A stretch of 45,956 bases of DNA from an uncultured Candidatus Poseidoniales archaeon (GCA_902605365.1 CACLCM010000012.1:1-45956), one strand, 5' to 3'; positions 26,226-35,209 are shown, numbered from the stretch's first letter. Notes: generated from the letters alone by a model not told the origin. Translations and numbers: made by a program.

Positions 26226-26702
26226 TTAGATTGGACGTAACATCATTGTTACTGACTTGGATTCATGTTCTAGAATGCCGACTTCGGTAAAATCAAATCT
26301 GTAGTGGAAACGCATAGAGCCGGGATTAGGAGGGTCTAGACTCACCTCTGCTGCAATTGGAACCTTATGTTGCTTTGAATACTCGACTACTTTTTGATAA
26401 ATAAGAGAGCCAATACTTTGGTTGCGATGAGTTTGCGATACAGCAATTCTATCAACGTAAATGAAATCATCATAATTTTGATTGAACCATGCATAGTTCA
26501 AACTCCCGTAATTTGTACCAGGTAATAGGCAAATAACGAAGGCCAATAATTTCGAGTTTTCAAAAACACCAATTGCAAGTTCAGAAATCTCAAGCAGTGC
26601 TTTGATTTCTTCGTGGTTTACTTTACCCGTTCCAGGTAACCCTTGCTCGTTGATTTCCCAAATTTCAGAAATATCTTCATTCTGAAGCTCTCTCAAATCC
26701 AT
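26226..26702 (-). CDS. GNAT-family N-acetyltransferase
   Basis: 158 residues, the size of a single GNAT domain. The acetyl-CoA site is DRIAVSQTHRNQSIGSLIYQ, corresponding to motif A (Q/R-x-x-G-x-G/A) though with NQSIGS, and the C-terminal part has VSLDPPNPGSMRFHYRFDF, as in small-molecule or N-terminal acetyltransferases. The acceptor cannot be predicted. It lies 41 bases upstream of the next gene boundary and is flanked by the thrombospondin-repeat protein gene on the same strand. Confidence 0.85.
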   Translation of the reverse strand: MDLRELQNEDISEIWEINEQGLPGTGKVNHEEIKALLEISELAIGVFENSKLLAFVICLLPGTNYGSLNYAWFNQNYDDFIYVDRIAVSQTHRNQSIGSLIYQKVVEYSKQHKVPIAAEVSLDPPNPGSMRFHYRFDFTEVGILEHESKSVTMMLRPI

Positions 26703-26743
26703 GGTCGACTCGATAATGACCTAAGACATAAGCCTCTCTAATC

Positions 26744-29521
26744 TCAACGATCTCTTAGGTAGTCTTCCCCATACCATGCCCATTGTTCCATTGTCCAACC
26801 TGTAGGCAGCCCTTCAGGAGGCAGTTGTGGAGCATTTGGTGTGCTCTGTGGTGAAACCACTTGAGGTGTAGGTAAATCAAAATCTGAATTAAATTCAGTC
26901 TTGTTTTTTCTTCTGTTAAGGAATACGATACCAGTTGCTAGTATTCCAAACAAAATTATCCCTATAACTGAAATTATTGTTGTGGTAGAAGCTCCAGATT
27001 CAGCATGTTTAGATGCATCATTAGGAAAAGCATCTGCTTTGTCAGACCAACCATCGCCATCGCTATCTGGGCAACCGAGTAGGTCTTCATAGGATTCGCC
27101 TTGAACTTCAGGGCAATCATCAGAGATCTCGCTACCTGGCTGGTCTGCATAGCTATCCCCATCGCTATCTGACCAAAGTGTACTATCGTTTGGATATGAG
27201 TCTAATTCATCATCCCATCCGTCCCCATCTGTATCAGGGCAACCATATCTCTGTTCATTCGACAGGCCAAATTCTCCTAAACAGCTATCTGGTGAATCTC
27301 CCAGCGGAGAATCTCCGAACCCGTCTCCATCATCATCTAAGTGTTGAGTACTGTCAAAGGGCAACATGTCGCCAGAGTCGGACCATCCATCCCCATCGCT
27401 ATCTAGGCAACCAAATCTATCTTGACTAGATGTTCCAAATATTTCAGGGCAAGCATCTGCCTCAAAACCAGTTGCTTCGTCTCCATACCCGTCACCATCT
27501 TGATCGATATGTTGAGTTTCTTCTAATGGGAAAGCGTCAGCTCCCAATGCGGAATCCCAATTAGAATCTGGATTCGACCATCCGTCTCCATCACTGTCTA
27601 AGCATCCTCTACGGTCTAGAGTTGAGTTTCCATAAACCGTGACACAATCATCACCATCTATTCCATCGGATTCATCTCCGTAACCATCTTCGTCTATATC
27701 TGACCACTGAGTTGGCTCGTAAGGAAACGCATCACTACTATCTGCGTGACCGTCTTCATCAAAATCTGGACAGCCAAATAATCTACCCGAATCACTCAAC
27801 CCATAATCGATTGGACAATCGTCTTGCTTGTCTAGGAAACCATCGTTATCGTCGTCCTCATCCTCATTTCTGTCTTCACAACCATCTTGGTCTACATCGT
27901 TAGATGATGTGGAGATGAAGGTCGGATGGCTTTGAGGGCACAAATCTGCATTGGCAGTAGATTGTATACAGTCCCAGTCCTCATTCCAGCCTGAATCACA
28001 AATATTGTCATTGTCGTCATCTTTGTCTTCACTGATGTCTTTACAGCCGTCATTGTCATAATCTGAATCTGAATCTGAAGTCCAGTCTAGTTCACCAATA
28101 GAGCAGCCATCTCCGCTATCCAATACTCCGTCATTATCATCATCATAATCTTCTGAGTAATCTCTACAGCCATCTGAATCATGGTCGGTAAGTAATGACG
28201 GATTCCAATTCATTTCACCTGTAGCACAGTTGTCTAAGTTGTCAAGAATGCCATCATTATCGTCGTCCTCATCGCACACATTACCCATTGCGTCATTATC
28301 GTGATTAGCCTGACTTGGGTTGGAAACTAGAGGGCAATTGTCATCTTCGTCGGCAATTCCATCATTATCTTGGTCAGACTGGGGGTCGATTCTGACAACT
28401 TCATCTTGACCATTATCTACATAGTACAGTTTTCCATTTGGTCCAATCTCTAGCCCCATAATTGACGATGCAGAGGTAAGAATAGAGCCTGCTTCAGTAG
28501 CGCTTTTTCCATTTGTACTCAAGTCATATGCAATTATACGGCTATTGCCGTTTTGAGATACGAAGAGTTGGCCATCTTCTATTGCAATGCCTGATGGGCT
28601 GCTAAGTCCTGAATCAAGTACTCCCCATTCAACTCCACTGATCCTAGAATACTCAGCAAGGTCTTCTTTTTGAGTTGTTGAAGGATTGGTTTGCCATTGT
28701 GGGTCGAGAATATTCTCGGTGTTGTAAGTGGAGTCGTCAGTATTGACCCAAAGCACCCTGTTTGCACCAGTATCGGCAATATAGAGTATGCCAGTTTCTT
28801 TGTCCAAAATCATGTGACCAGGGACTCCGAATGAACGTGAGAGTTGTATTTCGGAATACCGGCGGACGATAGCGTCTGAATGATCATCTTCACCTGTGTC
28901 ATGGTCCTCTTGGAAATCGTAATACACTAGCTCCCCATAATATCCATCGTTGTACCAATAAGCGTTACCTGAATCATGCGCAATTCCCATTCCGTCTGGT
29001 GATTCATGATTCATATCGATGTGGCTGCCCAACAATCCGTTTCCATTATTTTGATTTTCAACGGCAAAATGTGAGAGAGACGAAGGCCAAAGAGTTGGTC
29101 CCATGAATTGGTTGGGAGCACCTTGACCGCAGTAAGTATTCTGAGTTTCTTGAGCAGAACCCCACTGCCAGTCAAACTCGGGATGATATTCGCCAAATGC
29201 GATGGCACTAACTTCTTCCAAGAAGTGGTAAGCATGCGAGTCCTTACGATTTTGTGAGGTTTGGTTCTCAAGTCCAGTATTCTGGACAATTGTTATGCTG
29301 TCAGTAGCACGATTTGCAATCCAGAGTTCGTTGGCTCTTCCAGGATGGAATTCCAAATCTCTTGGGTCGGAAAGTGCATCAGACGAATCGGCTATTACCA
29401 CTTCTTCGAAGTCAACTCCGAATTGAGGTACAACGGTTGTACTTTCGTTTCCTAGCGCATGCGCGGGTAGGTACATTACGAGAATCATTAGCATTACTAC
29501 ACTAACTAGTCTGTTACCCAT
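26744..29521 (-). CDS. surface protein: beta-propeller + thrombospondin type 3 repeats + C-terminal anchor
   Basis: 925 residues. A signal peptide (about 1-23) is followed by an NHL/SMP-like beta-propeller region (about 35-375; FGVPGHMILDKETGILYIAD, LSSPSGIAIEDGQLFV). Residues about 379-835 are calcium-binding thrombospondin type 3 repeats (DSDGDGWSD, DQDGDGYGD, DDNCP). A membrane helix at about 843-865 and an NRRKNK stop-transfer cluster are followed by a roughly 50-residue cytoplasmic tail that is Pro/Gln-rich and ends with GWTMEQWAWYGEDYL and an RDR end. The rigid Ca-stalk implies display of the propeller away from the cell. AGGT lies eight bases before the ATG. Confidence 0.88.
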   Translation of the reverse strand: MGNRLVSVVMLMILVMYLPAHALGNESTTVVPQFGVDFEEVVIADSSDALSDPRDLEFHPGRANELWIANRATDSITIVQNTGLENQTSQNRKDSHAYHFLEEVSAIAFGEYHPEFDWQWGSAQETQNTYCGQGAPNQFMGPTLWPSSLSHFAVENQNNGNGLLGSHIDMNHESPDGMGIAHDSGNAYWYNDGYYGELVYYDFQEDHDTGEDDHSDAIVRRYSEIQLSRSFGVPGHMILDKETGILYIADTGANRVLWVNTDDSTYNTENILDPQWQTNPSTTQKEDLAEYSRISGVEWGVLDSGLSSPSGIAIEDGQLFVSQNGNSRIIAYDLSTNGKSATEAGSILTSASSIMGLEIGPNGKLYYVDNGQDEVVRIDPQSDQDNDGIADEDDNCPLVSNPSQANHDNDAMGNVCDEDDDNDGILDNLDNCATGEMNWNPSLLTDHDSDGCRDYSEDYDDDNDGVLDSGDGCSIGELDWTSDSDSDYDNDGCKDISEDKDDDNDNICDSGWNEDWDCIQSTANADLCPQSHPTFISTSSNDVDQDGCEDRNEDEDDDNDGFLDKQDDCPIDYGLSDSGRLFGCPDFDEDGHADSSDAFPYEPTQWSDIDEDGYGDESDGIDGDDCVTVYGNSTLDRRGCLDSDGDGWSNPDSNWDSALGADAFPLEETQHIDQDGDGYGDEATGFEADACPEIFGTSSQDRFGCLDSDGDGWSDSGDMLPFDSTQHLDDDGDGFGDSPLGDSPDSCLGEFGLSNEQRYGCPDTDGDGWDDELDSYPNDSTLWSDSDGDSYADQPGSEISDDCPEVQGESYEDLLGCPDSDGDGWSDKADAFPNDASKHAESGASTTTIISVIGIILFGILATGIVFLNRRKNKTEFNSDFDLPTPQVVSPQSTPNAPQLPPEGLPTGWTMEQWAWYGEDYLRDR
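27015..28385 (-). repeat. thrombospondin type 3 (calcium-binding) repeat array
   Basis: Encodes about 455 residues of Asp/Gly repeats. The first part has short DDDNDG-type units (N, D and C rich). The second part has about five longer units of roughly 50-60 residues built as GC-DSDGDGWSD-DAFP-DSTQ-DDDGDGFGD-DSCP-G-S--R-GC; the last unit is incomplete. DNA similarity between units is visible (recurrent ccatcgctatct-like strings). Confidence 0.85.
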
Positions 29522-29627
29522 ATTAGATACCTAAATCTGTTACGCCTTTCATACCTTGCTTAAGCCGATAGACAATTGCTCGTAACAATCACTGAAAATT
29601 TCCTAACAATAATTGATATTTAATCAA

Positions 29628-30368
29628 TCATTCAGGCTTACTTGCTTTGAAACGACTGGACATTCCAGGGAACAGTAATCTAGCTTTAACTTGTTCATAT
29701 CCTACCTCTTTCATAATTCCCTTGTAATAGGAATGAGTGCCGTAATGAGTGTATGTTCTAGCCAACCATTTCCAAGGGTGATTTGGGTCTTTGGTGACAA
29801 CTCTTGCAACCCATTGAACGAATGTTCCCATGTACAGTCTTCCAAATAGGCCATGCAACCAATTTGCTTTGCCTGCATCACATATCACAAGTTGTCCGCC
29901 TGGTTTCAATACTCTGAATATCTCAGCAAGGCCTTGTTTTTTATCTTTGAAATCTCTGAAAGAGAACAAGCAGAATACTCTGTCGAAAGTGTCATCTGGA
30001 AGTGGAATTTCTTCTGCAATCGCCTCGACATATTGAGCCGGCGATTCTCCTCTTTCTTCACGCACCTTGTCTACTCTTTTACGGCAAACCTTCAACATTT
30101 CAGCACTAGGGTCGAGGCATGTTAGGTCCATACCTTCAATCCCTACGGCGAATGAGCCAGGCCCGCATCCAACTTCGAGGACTTTCATTCCTTTTTGCGC
30201 ATGATTTCGGACATGTTTTCGCATACCCTTATCGAAACCCAGAGTCATGATACGGTTTACTCTGTCATACACAGGAATTGTTGCTTCCAACTGCCTTTCT
30301 AATTCAGTCCACGCCTCTTCATCGATTCCGGAAGGGTCGAATCCTCCTGTCTTGGAGCGGTCGGACAT
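29628..30368 (-). CDS. UbiE/MenG-like class I SAM methyltransferase
   Basis: About 246 residues. YDRVNRIMTLGFDKGMRK is the N-terminal signature of UbiE/COQ5 quinone methyltransferases, followed by SAM motif I VLEVGCGPGSFAV, DPSAEML, the post-motif IPLPDDTFDRVFCLFSFRDF and VLKPGGQLVICDAGK. A role in menaquinone or another quinone's ring methylation is likely; phospholipid or sterol methylation cannot be excluded. The start is uncertain: an ATG at 30368 lacks a ribosome-binding site, and a TTG at 30416 would add 16 residues containing CKAC and lies about 28 bases from a TATA-like CTAAAAATC. Divergent from the ATP synthase operon. Confidence 0.82.
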   Translation of the reverse strand: MSDRSKTGGFDPSGIDEEAWTELERQLEATIPVYDRVNRIMTLGFDKGMRKHVRNHAQKGMKVLEVGCGPGSFAVGIEGMDLTCLDPSAEMLKVCRKRVDKVREERGESPAQYVEAIAEEIPLPDDTFDRVFCLFSFRDFKDKKQGLAEIFRVLKPGGQLVICDAGKANWLHGLFGRLYMGTFVQWVARVVTKDPNHPWKWLARTYTHYGTHSYYKGIMKEVGYEQVKARLLFPGMSSRFKASKPE

Positions 30369-30500
30369 AGTTGTTCGGCATGCCTTACAGTTTTGACCAT
30401 TTTGGGGGTATTCCAATTGATTTCGATTTAGAAATTGTGATTTTTAGACCAAGAGGGTTATGAACCCATTATTGGTGGGCCGGCTAACAGGGTGTTCACA

Positions 30501-30818
30501 ATGGGTATGTCAGATGTACTTAACAGCATCAAAGAAGCAGAAGAGTCGGCAGATGCTAAACTTACTGCATCAAAGGAAAAAGCAGCAAAAATCGTTGCAG
30601 ATGCTCGAAAAGAAGCATCAGATATAATCCAGAACGCCCAAGATGGTGCAGTTTCTTCAACAGCGAAGAAACTTGATTCAGCCCGTGCAACTGCCGGTGC
30701 TGAAGCAGATGGTGTTCATGCAGAAGGCGCTAAGTCGGTAGAAAGCATTCAATCTTCAGCCGGTGAGCGTCGTGCTGCCGCAGTCAAATTAGTAATCGAT
30801 TCATTAATGTCTAACTGA
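30501..30818 (+). CDS. atpH: A-type ATP synthase subunit H
   Basis: 105 residues, almost wholly an Ala/Lys/Glu coiled coil (VLNSIKEAEESADAKL, KAAKIVADARKEASD), as in the AhaH half of the peripheral stalk, which pairs with subunit E. The ATG at 30501 has AGGGTG six bases upstream; a second ATG follows two codons later and a GTG at 30492 overlaps the site. First gene of the nine-gene operon H-I-K-E-C-F-A-B-D, nine bases before atpI. A TTTTTAG element at 30441-30447 may be its TATA box. Confidence 0.88.
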   Translation: MGMSDVLNSIKEAEESADAKLTASKEKAAKIVADARKEASDIIQNAQDGAVSSTAKKLDSARATAGAEADGVHAEGAKSVESIQSSAGERRAAAVKLVIDSLMSN

Positions 30819-30827
30819 GGTGTTACA

Positions 30828-32858
30828 ATGCTTAGTTCTGTTGAAATGTCCCGCCTTACAATGGCAGGGTCTATTGGCGAACTTGATGCCGCTCTGCGCC
30901 TTTGTGCAGATTTAGGCTACATCCACTTAACTCCTTATTCGGCAGAAACAGATGGTATCAGCGTTGGTACCCCTCATCCCGATGCCGATGAAGTCTCCAC
31001 TTTACTCTCCAAGGTCCGTTCTGCTATTGCGGTATTGAAATGCTCAAACAAAGAAGGGCCAATATCTGCTAAGATAGTTAAGCAGGCTCTTTCAGGAAAG
31101 TTTCCAGGTGATCTGGACTCGATTTCCTCAATAATCGAAAATAAGAATAATGCAGATGCAGAAATAACACGTTTGGAAGAGAGAGTCTCTATACTGAACG
31201 TCATTGCTCCTCTCAATGTTCCTCTAGAATTGATGACTGAACTAAAATCGGTTGAAGTTTATCTTGGAGAGACTGGTAAAGCCCGAAAAGCTCACCAAGT
31301 ATTCGGTGAACTAAGTAGTAGAATCGAAATGCATGTTGCAGGAGATGTAGTCGCAGTCGCATGTGCTGGAAAAGAGGCTGCTGAAGTACAGATGGCTATG
31401 GGTGAGTTAAACGCTAAGCCAATTCAGATACCCAGCGGAAAAGGCACTCCTTCTGAATTACTAAAGGAAGCATCTGTTGGTATTGCAAAGAACCAACAGG
31501 TAGTTTCCAGCTGTGAATCTAAGATGGAATCATGGATTCAGAATAATGGCAGGATGCTATTAGCGGTTCAAGAACACCTTGAGCGTGAAAATGAAATCCT
31601 AACTGGGCACACACTATGTGCTACAAGCTCACATGCATTTGCTTTGGAAGCATGGCTTCCTACTACAGAGGCAGATAATGCTAGAAGCGTTCTTTCCAAA
31701 GCATGTTCGCACTTGATGATAGAAGAGTTCGTTGAAGAACACGGTCATGGAGATGATGAACACCACCATGAAACAGAGTACCCTCCTGTTGAATATGACA
31801 CACTAGCCATAACACGTCACGCATCAGCCCTTACAAACCTAGTTGGTAGGCCTAAGTATGGTTCTATCGACCCAACGAGTATGTTGGCTTTCACCTTCCC
31901 AATCTTCTATGGTTTGATTTTAGGAGATGCTGGTTACGGGCTGGTAATAATGCTACTAGCCCTAGTGCTGAAGTCAAAGATTGGTCACGACCCAGTCGGT
32001 GCAGTCGGTGCAAGAATCCTGATGAACATGGGTATTGCAACATTCATAGTTGGTGTACTAACTGCTGAAGCATTTGGATTCGTAATAGAGAATTGGTCGC
32101 CTTTCGCTGCATTCTATGATTCATTGTATAATGCAACCCACCATTCTCTTACAGGTACAGTATTCGATGAAATCTTTGGATTATCTCATACATACTTACC
32201 GTTCCATCGTGCTGGCGGCGCTCTACAAGATTACATTCTGCTATCCATTTACCTTGGGTGCGCTCACCTCCTAATCGGTTTCATCATCGGATTCATCAAT
32301 GTATTCAGAGCCCACGGCCCAGTTGCAGCATTCTTTGAAAAAGGGTCTTGGATGTTGATTTTAATCGGTGGCTCTGCACACGTTCTTAGATTCGTTACCG
32401 ACGAGTCTTACGGTACCTTTGAAGGTTCAATTTGGTCCGCTATGGTCGTAATAGGCGTAATATGCCTAATTTACGGCCTAGCAGTTTACGAAGGATTTGG
32501 CTGGCTTGGTGGCATCATCATGGGCCCAATTGAGACATTTGGATTACTTGCTAACACCTTGTCTTACCTTCGAGTAATGGCTGTAGGTGTTGCCGGGGTT
32601 AAGATTGCTGAAATCGGTAATGAGATGGGATTCCATGGCATGGCAGATGCAGTATCATCTGGTGACTATTTAGTGGCTGTTCTTTGTTTCTTAATCTGGA
32701 TAGGTGTCCAGGTATTCGCTCTTGCGCTTGGATTACTCTCACCGAGTATCCACGCTGTCCGTCTGCACTTCGTTGAGTGGATGGGCAAGTTCTACGACGG
32801 CTCTGGACAGGAGTTTGCACCAATAGGTGGCCGTCCTCTACATGTGGAGGGCCACTGA
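30828..32858 (+). CDS. atpI: A-type ATP synthase subunit I (a-subunit equivalent)
   Basis: 676 residues. The N-terminal cytoplasmic half (1-330) has the coiled-coil stalk; the C-terminal half has about seven or eight helices that form the ion half-channels with the c-ring. Recognisable are FPIFYGLILGDAGYG (residues near 358), GGIIMGPIETFGLLANTLSY with the essential LRVMAVGVAGVKIAE, where the arginine is the conserved stator charge, and HAVRLHFVEWMGKFYDGSG at the end. A His/Asp-rich loop EEHGHGDDEHHHE sits at the junction of the two halves. GAGGTG precedes the ATG. Confidence 0.95.
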   Translation: MLSSVEMSRLTMAGSIGELDAALRLCADLGYIHLTPYSAETDGISVGTPHPDADEVSTLLSKVRSAIAVLKCSNKEGPISAKIVKQALSGKFPGDLDSISSIIENKNNADAEITRLEERVSILNVIAPLNVPLELMTELKSVEVYLGETGKARKAHQVFGELSSRIEMHVAGDVVAVACAGKEAAEVQMAMGELNAKPIQIPSGKGTPSELLKEASVGIAKNQQVVSSCESKMESWIQNNGRMLLAVQEHLERENEILTGHTLCATSSHAFALEAWLPTTEADNARSVLSKACSHLMIEEFVEEHGHGDDEHHHETEYPPVEYDTLAITRHASALTNLVGRPKYGSIDPTSMLAFTFPIFYGLILGDAGYGLVIMLLALVLKSKIGHDPVGAVGARILMNMGIATFIVGVLTAEAFGFVIENWSPFAAFYDSLYNATHHSLTGTVFDEIFGLSHTYLPFHRAGGALQDYILLSIYLGCAHLLIGFIIGFINVFRAHGPVAAFFEKGSWMLILIGGSAHVLRFVTDESYGTFEGSIWSAMVVIGVICLIYGLAVYEGFGWLGGIIMGPIETFGLLANTLSYLRVMAVGVAGVKIAEIGNEMGFHGMADAVSSGDYLVAVLCFLIWIGVQVFALALGLLSPSIHAVRLHFVEWMGKFYDGSGQEFAPIGGRPLHVEGH

Positions 32859-32897
32859 TATCACAGTCCCAATTGGACAAAAAAGGAGGAAAAAAGA

Positions 32898-33194
32898 ATG
32901 AAAACACGAAATTTGAAGATGAGCCTAAGAGCACTAATCGTCCTCATGGGAGTTACACTGCTAGCACAAGGTGCATTAGCAGCTGTTGGTGACTATGACG
33001 GATGGGGTCGCTACATGGGAGCCGGAATCGCACTTGGCCTAGCAGGTCTTGGTGCAGGTTACTCCCAAGGTAGCATCGGTAGCGCAGCAGTTGGTATGCT
33101 AGCAGAAGACGGATCCAAGTTTGGACCAGCTCTGATCTTTACCGCATTGCCTGAATCTATCGTAATTCTAGGTGCACTACCATTGTTCCTATGA
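32898..33194 (+). CDS. atpK: A-type ATP synthase proteolipid subunit K (c-subunit)
   Basis: 98 residues. A hydrophobic N-terminal segment (MSLRALIVLMGVTLLAQGAL) that may be a signal sequence or extra helix precedes one c-type hairpin: GIALGLAGLGAGYSQGSIG, the polar loop MLAEDGSKFG, and LIFTALPESIVILGALP, whose glutamate is the ion carrier. The Gln in SQG and the ES pair correspond to positions used for sodium in some c-rings. GGAGG lies eight bases before the ATG. It is a single-hairpin form, unlike the fused ones of some archaea. Confidence 0.93.
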   Translation: MKTRNLKMSLRALIVLMGVTLLAQGALAAVGDYDGWGRYMGAGIALGLAGLGAGYSQGSIGSAAVGMLAEDGSKFGPALIFTALPESIVILGALPLFL

Positions 33195-33210
33195 GCAGTA
33201 CTGGCTAACT

Positions 33211-33225
33211 CCGAGATTTTCTCGG
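33211..33225 (+). other. intercistronic hairpin between atpK and atpE
   Basis: CCGAG, loop ATTTT, CTCGG: a perfect five-base stem 16 bases after the atpK stop and before the atpE ribosome-binding site. It may stabilise the atpK message or cause partial termination, matching the need for many c-subunits per complex. Function is inferred from place only. Confidence 0.4.
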
Positions 33226-33246
33226 TGCTATGCCGGAGGTGAATAA

Positions 33247-33810
33247 ATGACGCTAGAACAACTCGCAAAGGACATTTCCGCTTCAGCAGAGGCGGAAGCC
33301 AAGGCTACCATTAAGGCAGCTAAGGACGAAGCGAAAACCATCCTAGCTGAGGCTAAGGCTCGTGCAGACTCTATTGAAGGGGATGCATCGGGCAAGGCGG
33401 ACAAAGAAGCAGACCAACTCGCTAGAGAAATGGTCGCATCTGCACGTCAGGCTAATCAGAAGGAAGTCCTAGTCGCCCGAAGAGTCGAACTCGACGCTAC
33501 CTTAGCAAGTGCTCGCTCTATGCTTGGTGATTCAAGTCTTGCAGGACGTGCAAGTCTGCTTAAGAGTCTCGTCAAAAAGGCGGGAAGTTTAGGTGAAGGA
33601 AAGATGGTTTTACGCCCTACAAAGATTGACAAAGCAGCTCTGCAAGATTCCGCTAAGGGATATTCAGTTGGTGGCGAAGTCGATGGACTAGGTGGATTCG
33701 TCCTTGAAGCAGAGGATGGAACGCTCTCTTTTGACTTGCGCTTTGACACATTGTTAGAGAATGCATGGGTAGAGCAGAGAGCTGCAGTTAACGAGACCCT
33801 ATTTGGATAA
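33247..33810 (+). CDS. atpE: A-type ATP synthase subunit E (peripheral stalk)
   Basis: 187 residues. The N-terminal 75 are a long Ala/Lys/Glu helix (AEAEAKATIKAAKDEAKTIL), and the C-terminal globular part has KGYSVGGEVDGLGGFVLEAE and the FDLRFDTLLEN end typical of subunit E. A strong GGAGGTGA lies four to five bases before the ATG. The following subunit C start lies 22 bases after this stop. It pairs with subunit H as a stator stalk holding the A/B hexamer. Confidence 0.93.
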   Translation: MTLEQLAKDISASAEAEAKATIKAAKDEAKTILAEAKARADSIEGDASGKADKEADQLAREMVASARQANQKEVLVARRVELDATLASARSMLGDSSLAGRASLLKSLVKKAGSLGEGKMVLRPTKIDKAALQDSAKGYSVGGEVDGLGGFVLEAEDGTLSFDLRFDTLLENAWVEQRAAVNETLFG

Positions 33811-33832
33811 ACGAACTAAGGAGTCGAAGATT

Positions 33833-34873
33833 ATGTCAATCCTTGCTAACAATACCGCTTACGTGGCTGCACGTGCTAAGGCTCGCAAAGCGAGTCTGAT
33901 GGACCGTACACGCCTACGTCAGCTCATCCAACAATCTCCTGAACAACTTACTGTCGCAGTGGCAGACAGTGGTTACAGGACTGAAATCGACCTTTACGCT
34001 GGACACTTTACCGGCGGAGATTTGGTCGAGGCCGCACTAACGCACAACCTACAAGCAGAATTATCCAATATTCTTGGACTTTGTAATGGTAAGGTACGAA
34101 ATGTAGTAGAAATTTACACAGGACGTTTCCGTTACCAAAACGCGAAGGTCGTACTTCGTGCTGTTGTAAATGAGGTTGACGTGAAGAAGGTCTCTCACTC
34201 TATTCTACCAGAAGAAAGTGAGATTAACATACCATGGCTAAGAATTATCGAAGAATCAAACACTCTTCGTGACGCTGTTGAACAAATGCGTCGCCTACCA
34301 TTTGGAAAGGCATTGCTAGCTATAGGTGAGGATGAAGGATTACAGACATACGAAGACGCCCTAGATCGCCATTACTTCAAGCACTCATTGAGTATGCTTC
34401 AAGGCGGCGCACCAGATGTACGTGTTTTACGTAACCATTTGTCAAGCGAAATCGATCACCGTAATATTGTCAATATACTCGAAGGACACGCTTTTGGCTT
34501 GTCTGTCGAGGAAATCTCAAAGGCGCTCATCTCTGGTGGTCGCCTAATCAAAGAGAGAAGTTTTGCTCAGGTTGCTGGCAACAGGGACGGACTTCTCGAA
34601 GTACTAAGGCAGTCTAACAATTTCGATTTTGATGGATTCCAAGAAGTGGTTTCATCCTCTGATGAGGAGAGAACACTGGACCCTATCATTACCTGGTTGC
34701 GTAGCCGTGAACTCTCACAGATGAAGCGAATGAGCTACCTCCACCCGATTTCAGCCCTTCCAGTAATACACTATGTGTCTGCGAAGGTTCAGGAAATTGA
34801 GGACCTTCGTCTCATAGTCCGCGGCCGGATGGCTGGTTTGGCTACTGAGGTTCTGGAGGCACACGTGCTCTGA
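33833..34873 (+). CDS. atpC: A-type ATP synthase subunit C (central stalk cap)
   Basis: 346 residues, the V-type d/C subunit that couples the central rotor to the c-ring. Helical throughout, with the repeated three-domain pattern; DLYAGHFTGGDLVEAALTHN and ILRL-type arginine-rich helices (IYTGRFRYQNAKVVLRAVVN) are family marks, and RGRMAGL near the end is conserved. The ATG at 33833 has AAGGAGT about ten bases upstream; an in-frame TTG at 33803 lies within the end of atpE and is not needed. Confidence 0.9.
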   Translation: MSILANNTAYVAARAKARKASLMDRTRLRQLIQQSPEQLTVAVADSGYRTEIDLYAGHFTGGDLVEAALTHNLQAELSNILGLCNGKVRNVVEIYTGRFRYQNAKVVLRAVVNEVDVKKVSHSILPEESEINIPWLRIIEESNTLRDAVEQMRRLPFGKALLAIGEDEGLQTYEDALDRHYFKHSLSMLQGGAPDVRVLRNHLSSEIDHRNIVNILEGHAFGLSVEEISKALISGGRLIKERSFAQVAGNRDGLLEVLRQSNNFDFDGFQEVVSSSDEERTLDPIITWLRSRELSQMKRMSYLHPISALPVIHYVSAKVQEIEDLRLIVRGRMAGLATEVLEAHVL

Positions 34874-34883
34874 GGTGTTATGA

Positions 34884-35183
34884 ATGGAAATCGCAGTAGT
34901 AGGCAGTCCTGAGTTCACGCTCGGATTCCAGTTAGCTGGAATTAGTACATTATACAACCCTGAAGGCGAGGAGGCTACCTCCAAAGTATTCAGGGATTTA
35001 CTTACAACAAAGGGTGTGGGAATCGTGGTGGTCGACTCTGCGGTTCTGTCCTCCCTACCAGAACGTCTTCGTGAAAGGCTTTCTGAAAGCGTCACTCCAA
35101 CCGTTCTTGGTATAGGAACAGAGGAGGACACTACTTTACGAGATACAATTCGTAAGGCAATAGGAGTCGACTTGTGGAAATGA
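34884..35183 (+). CDS. atpF: A-type ATP synthase subunit F
   Basis: 99 residues with the start EIAVVGSPEFTLGFQLAGI, closely matching the conserved glycine-rich beginning of V/A-type subunit F, and VVVDSAVLSSLP followed by TPTVLGIGTEED. Part of the central rotor shaft with subunit D. GAGGTG lies upstream of the ATG, ten bases after the atpC stop. Confidence 0.93.
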   Translation: MEIAVVGSPEFTLGFQLAGISTLYNPEGEEATSKVFRDLLTTKGVGIVVVDSAVLSSLPERLRERLSESVTPTVLGIGTEEDTTLRDTIRKAIGVDLWK

Positions 35184-35209
35184 TTTCCAAAAAAATGGAG
35201 GAATAAAAT

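Noticed and set aside
27015-28385. Short regularly spaced DNA repeats, considered as a CRISPR array
   Set aside because: They lie in frame in a long coding region and encode Asp/Gly calcium-binding repeats; unit lengths vary and there are no spacers.
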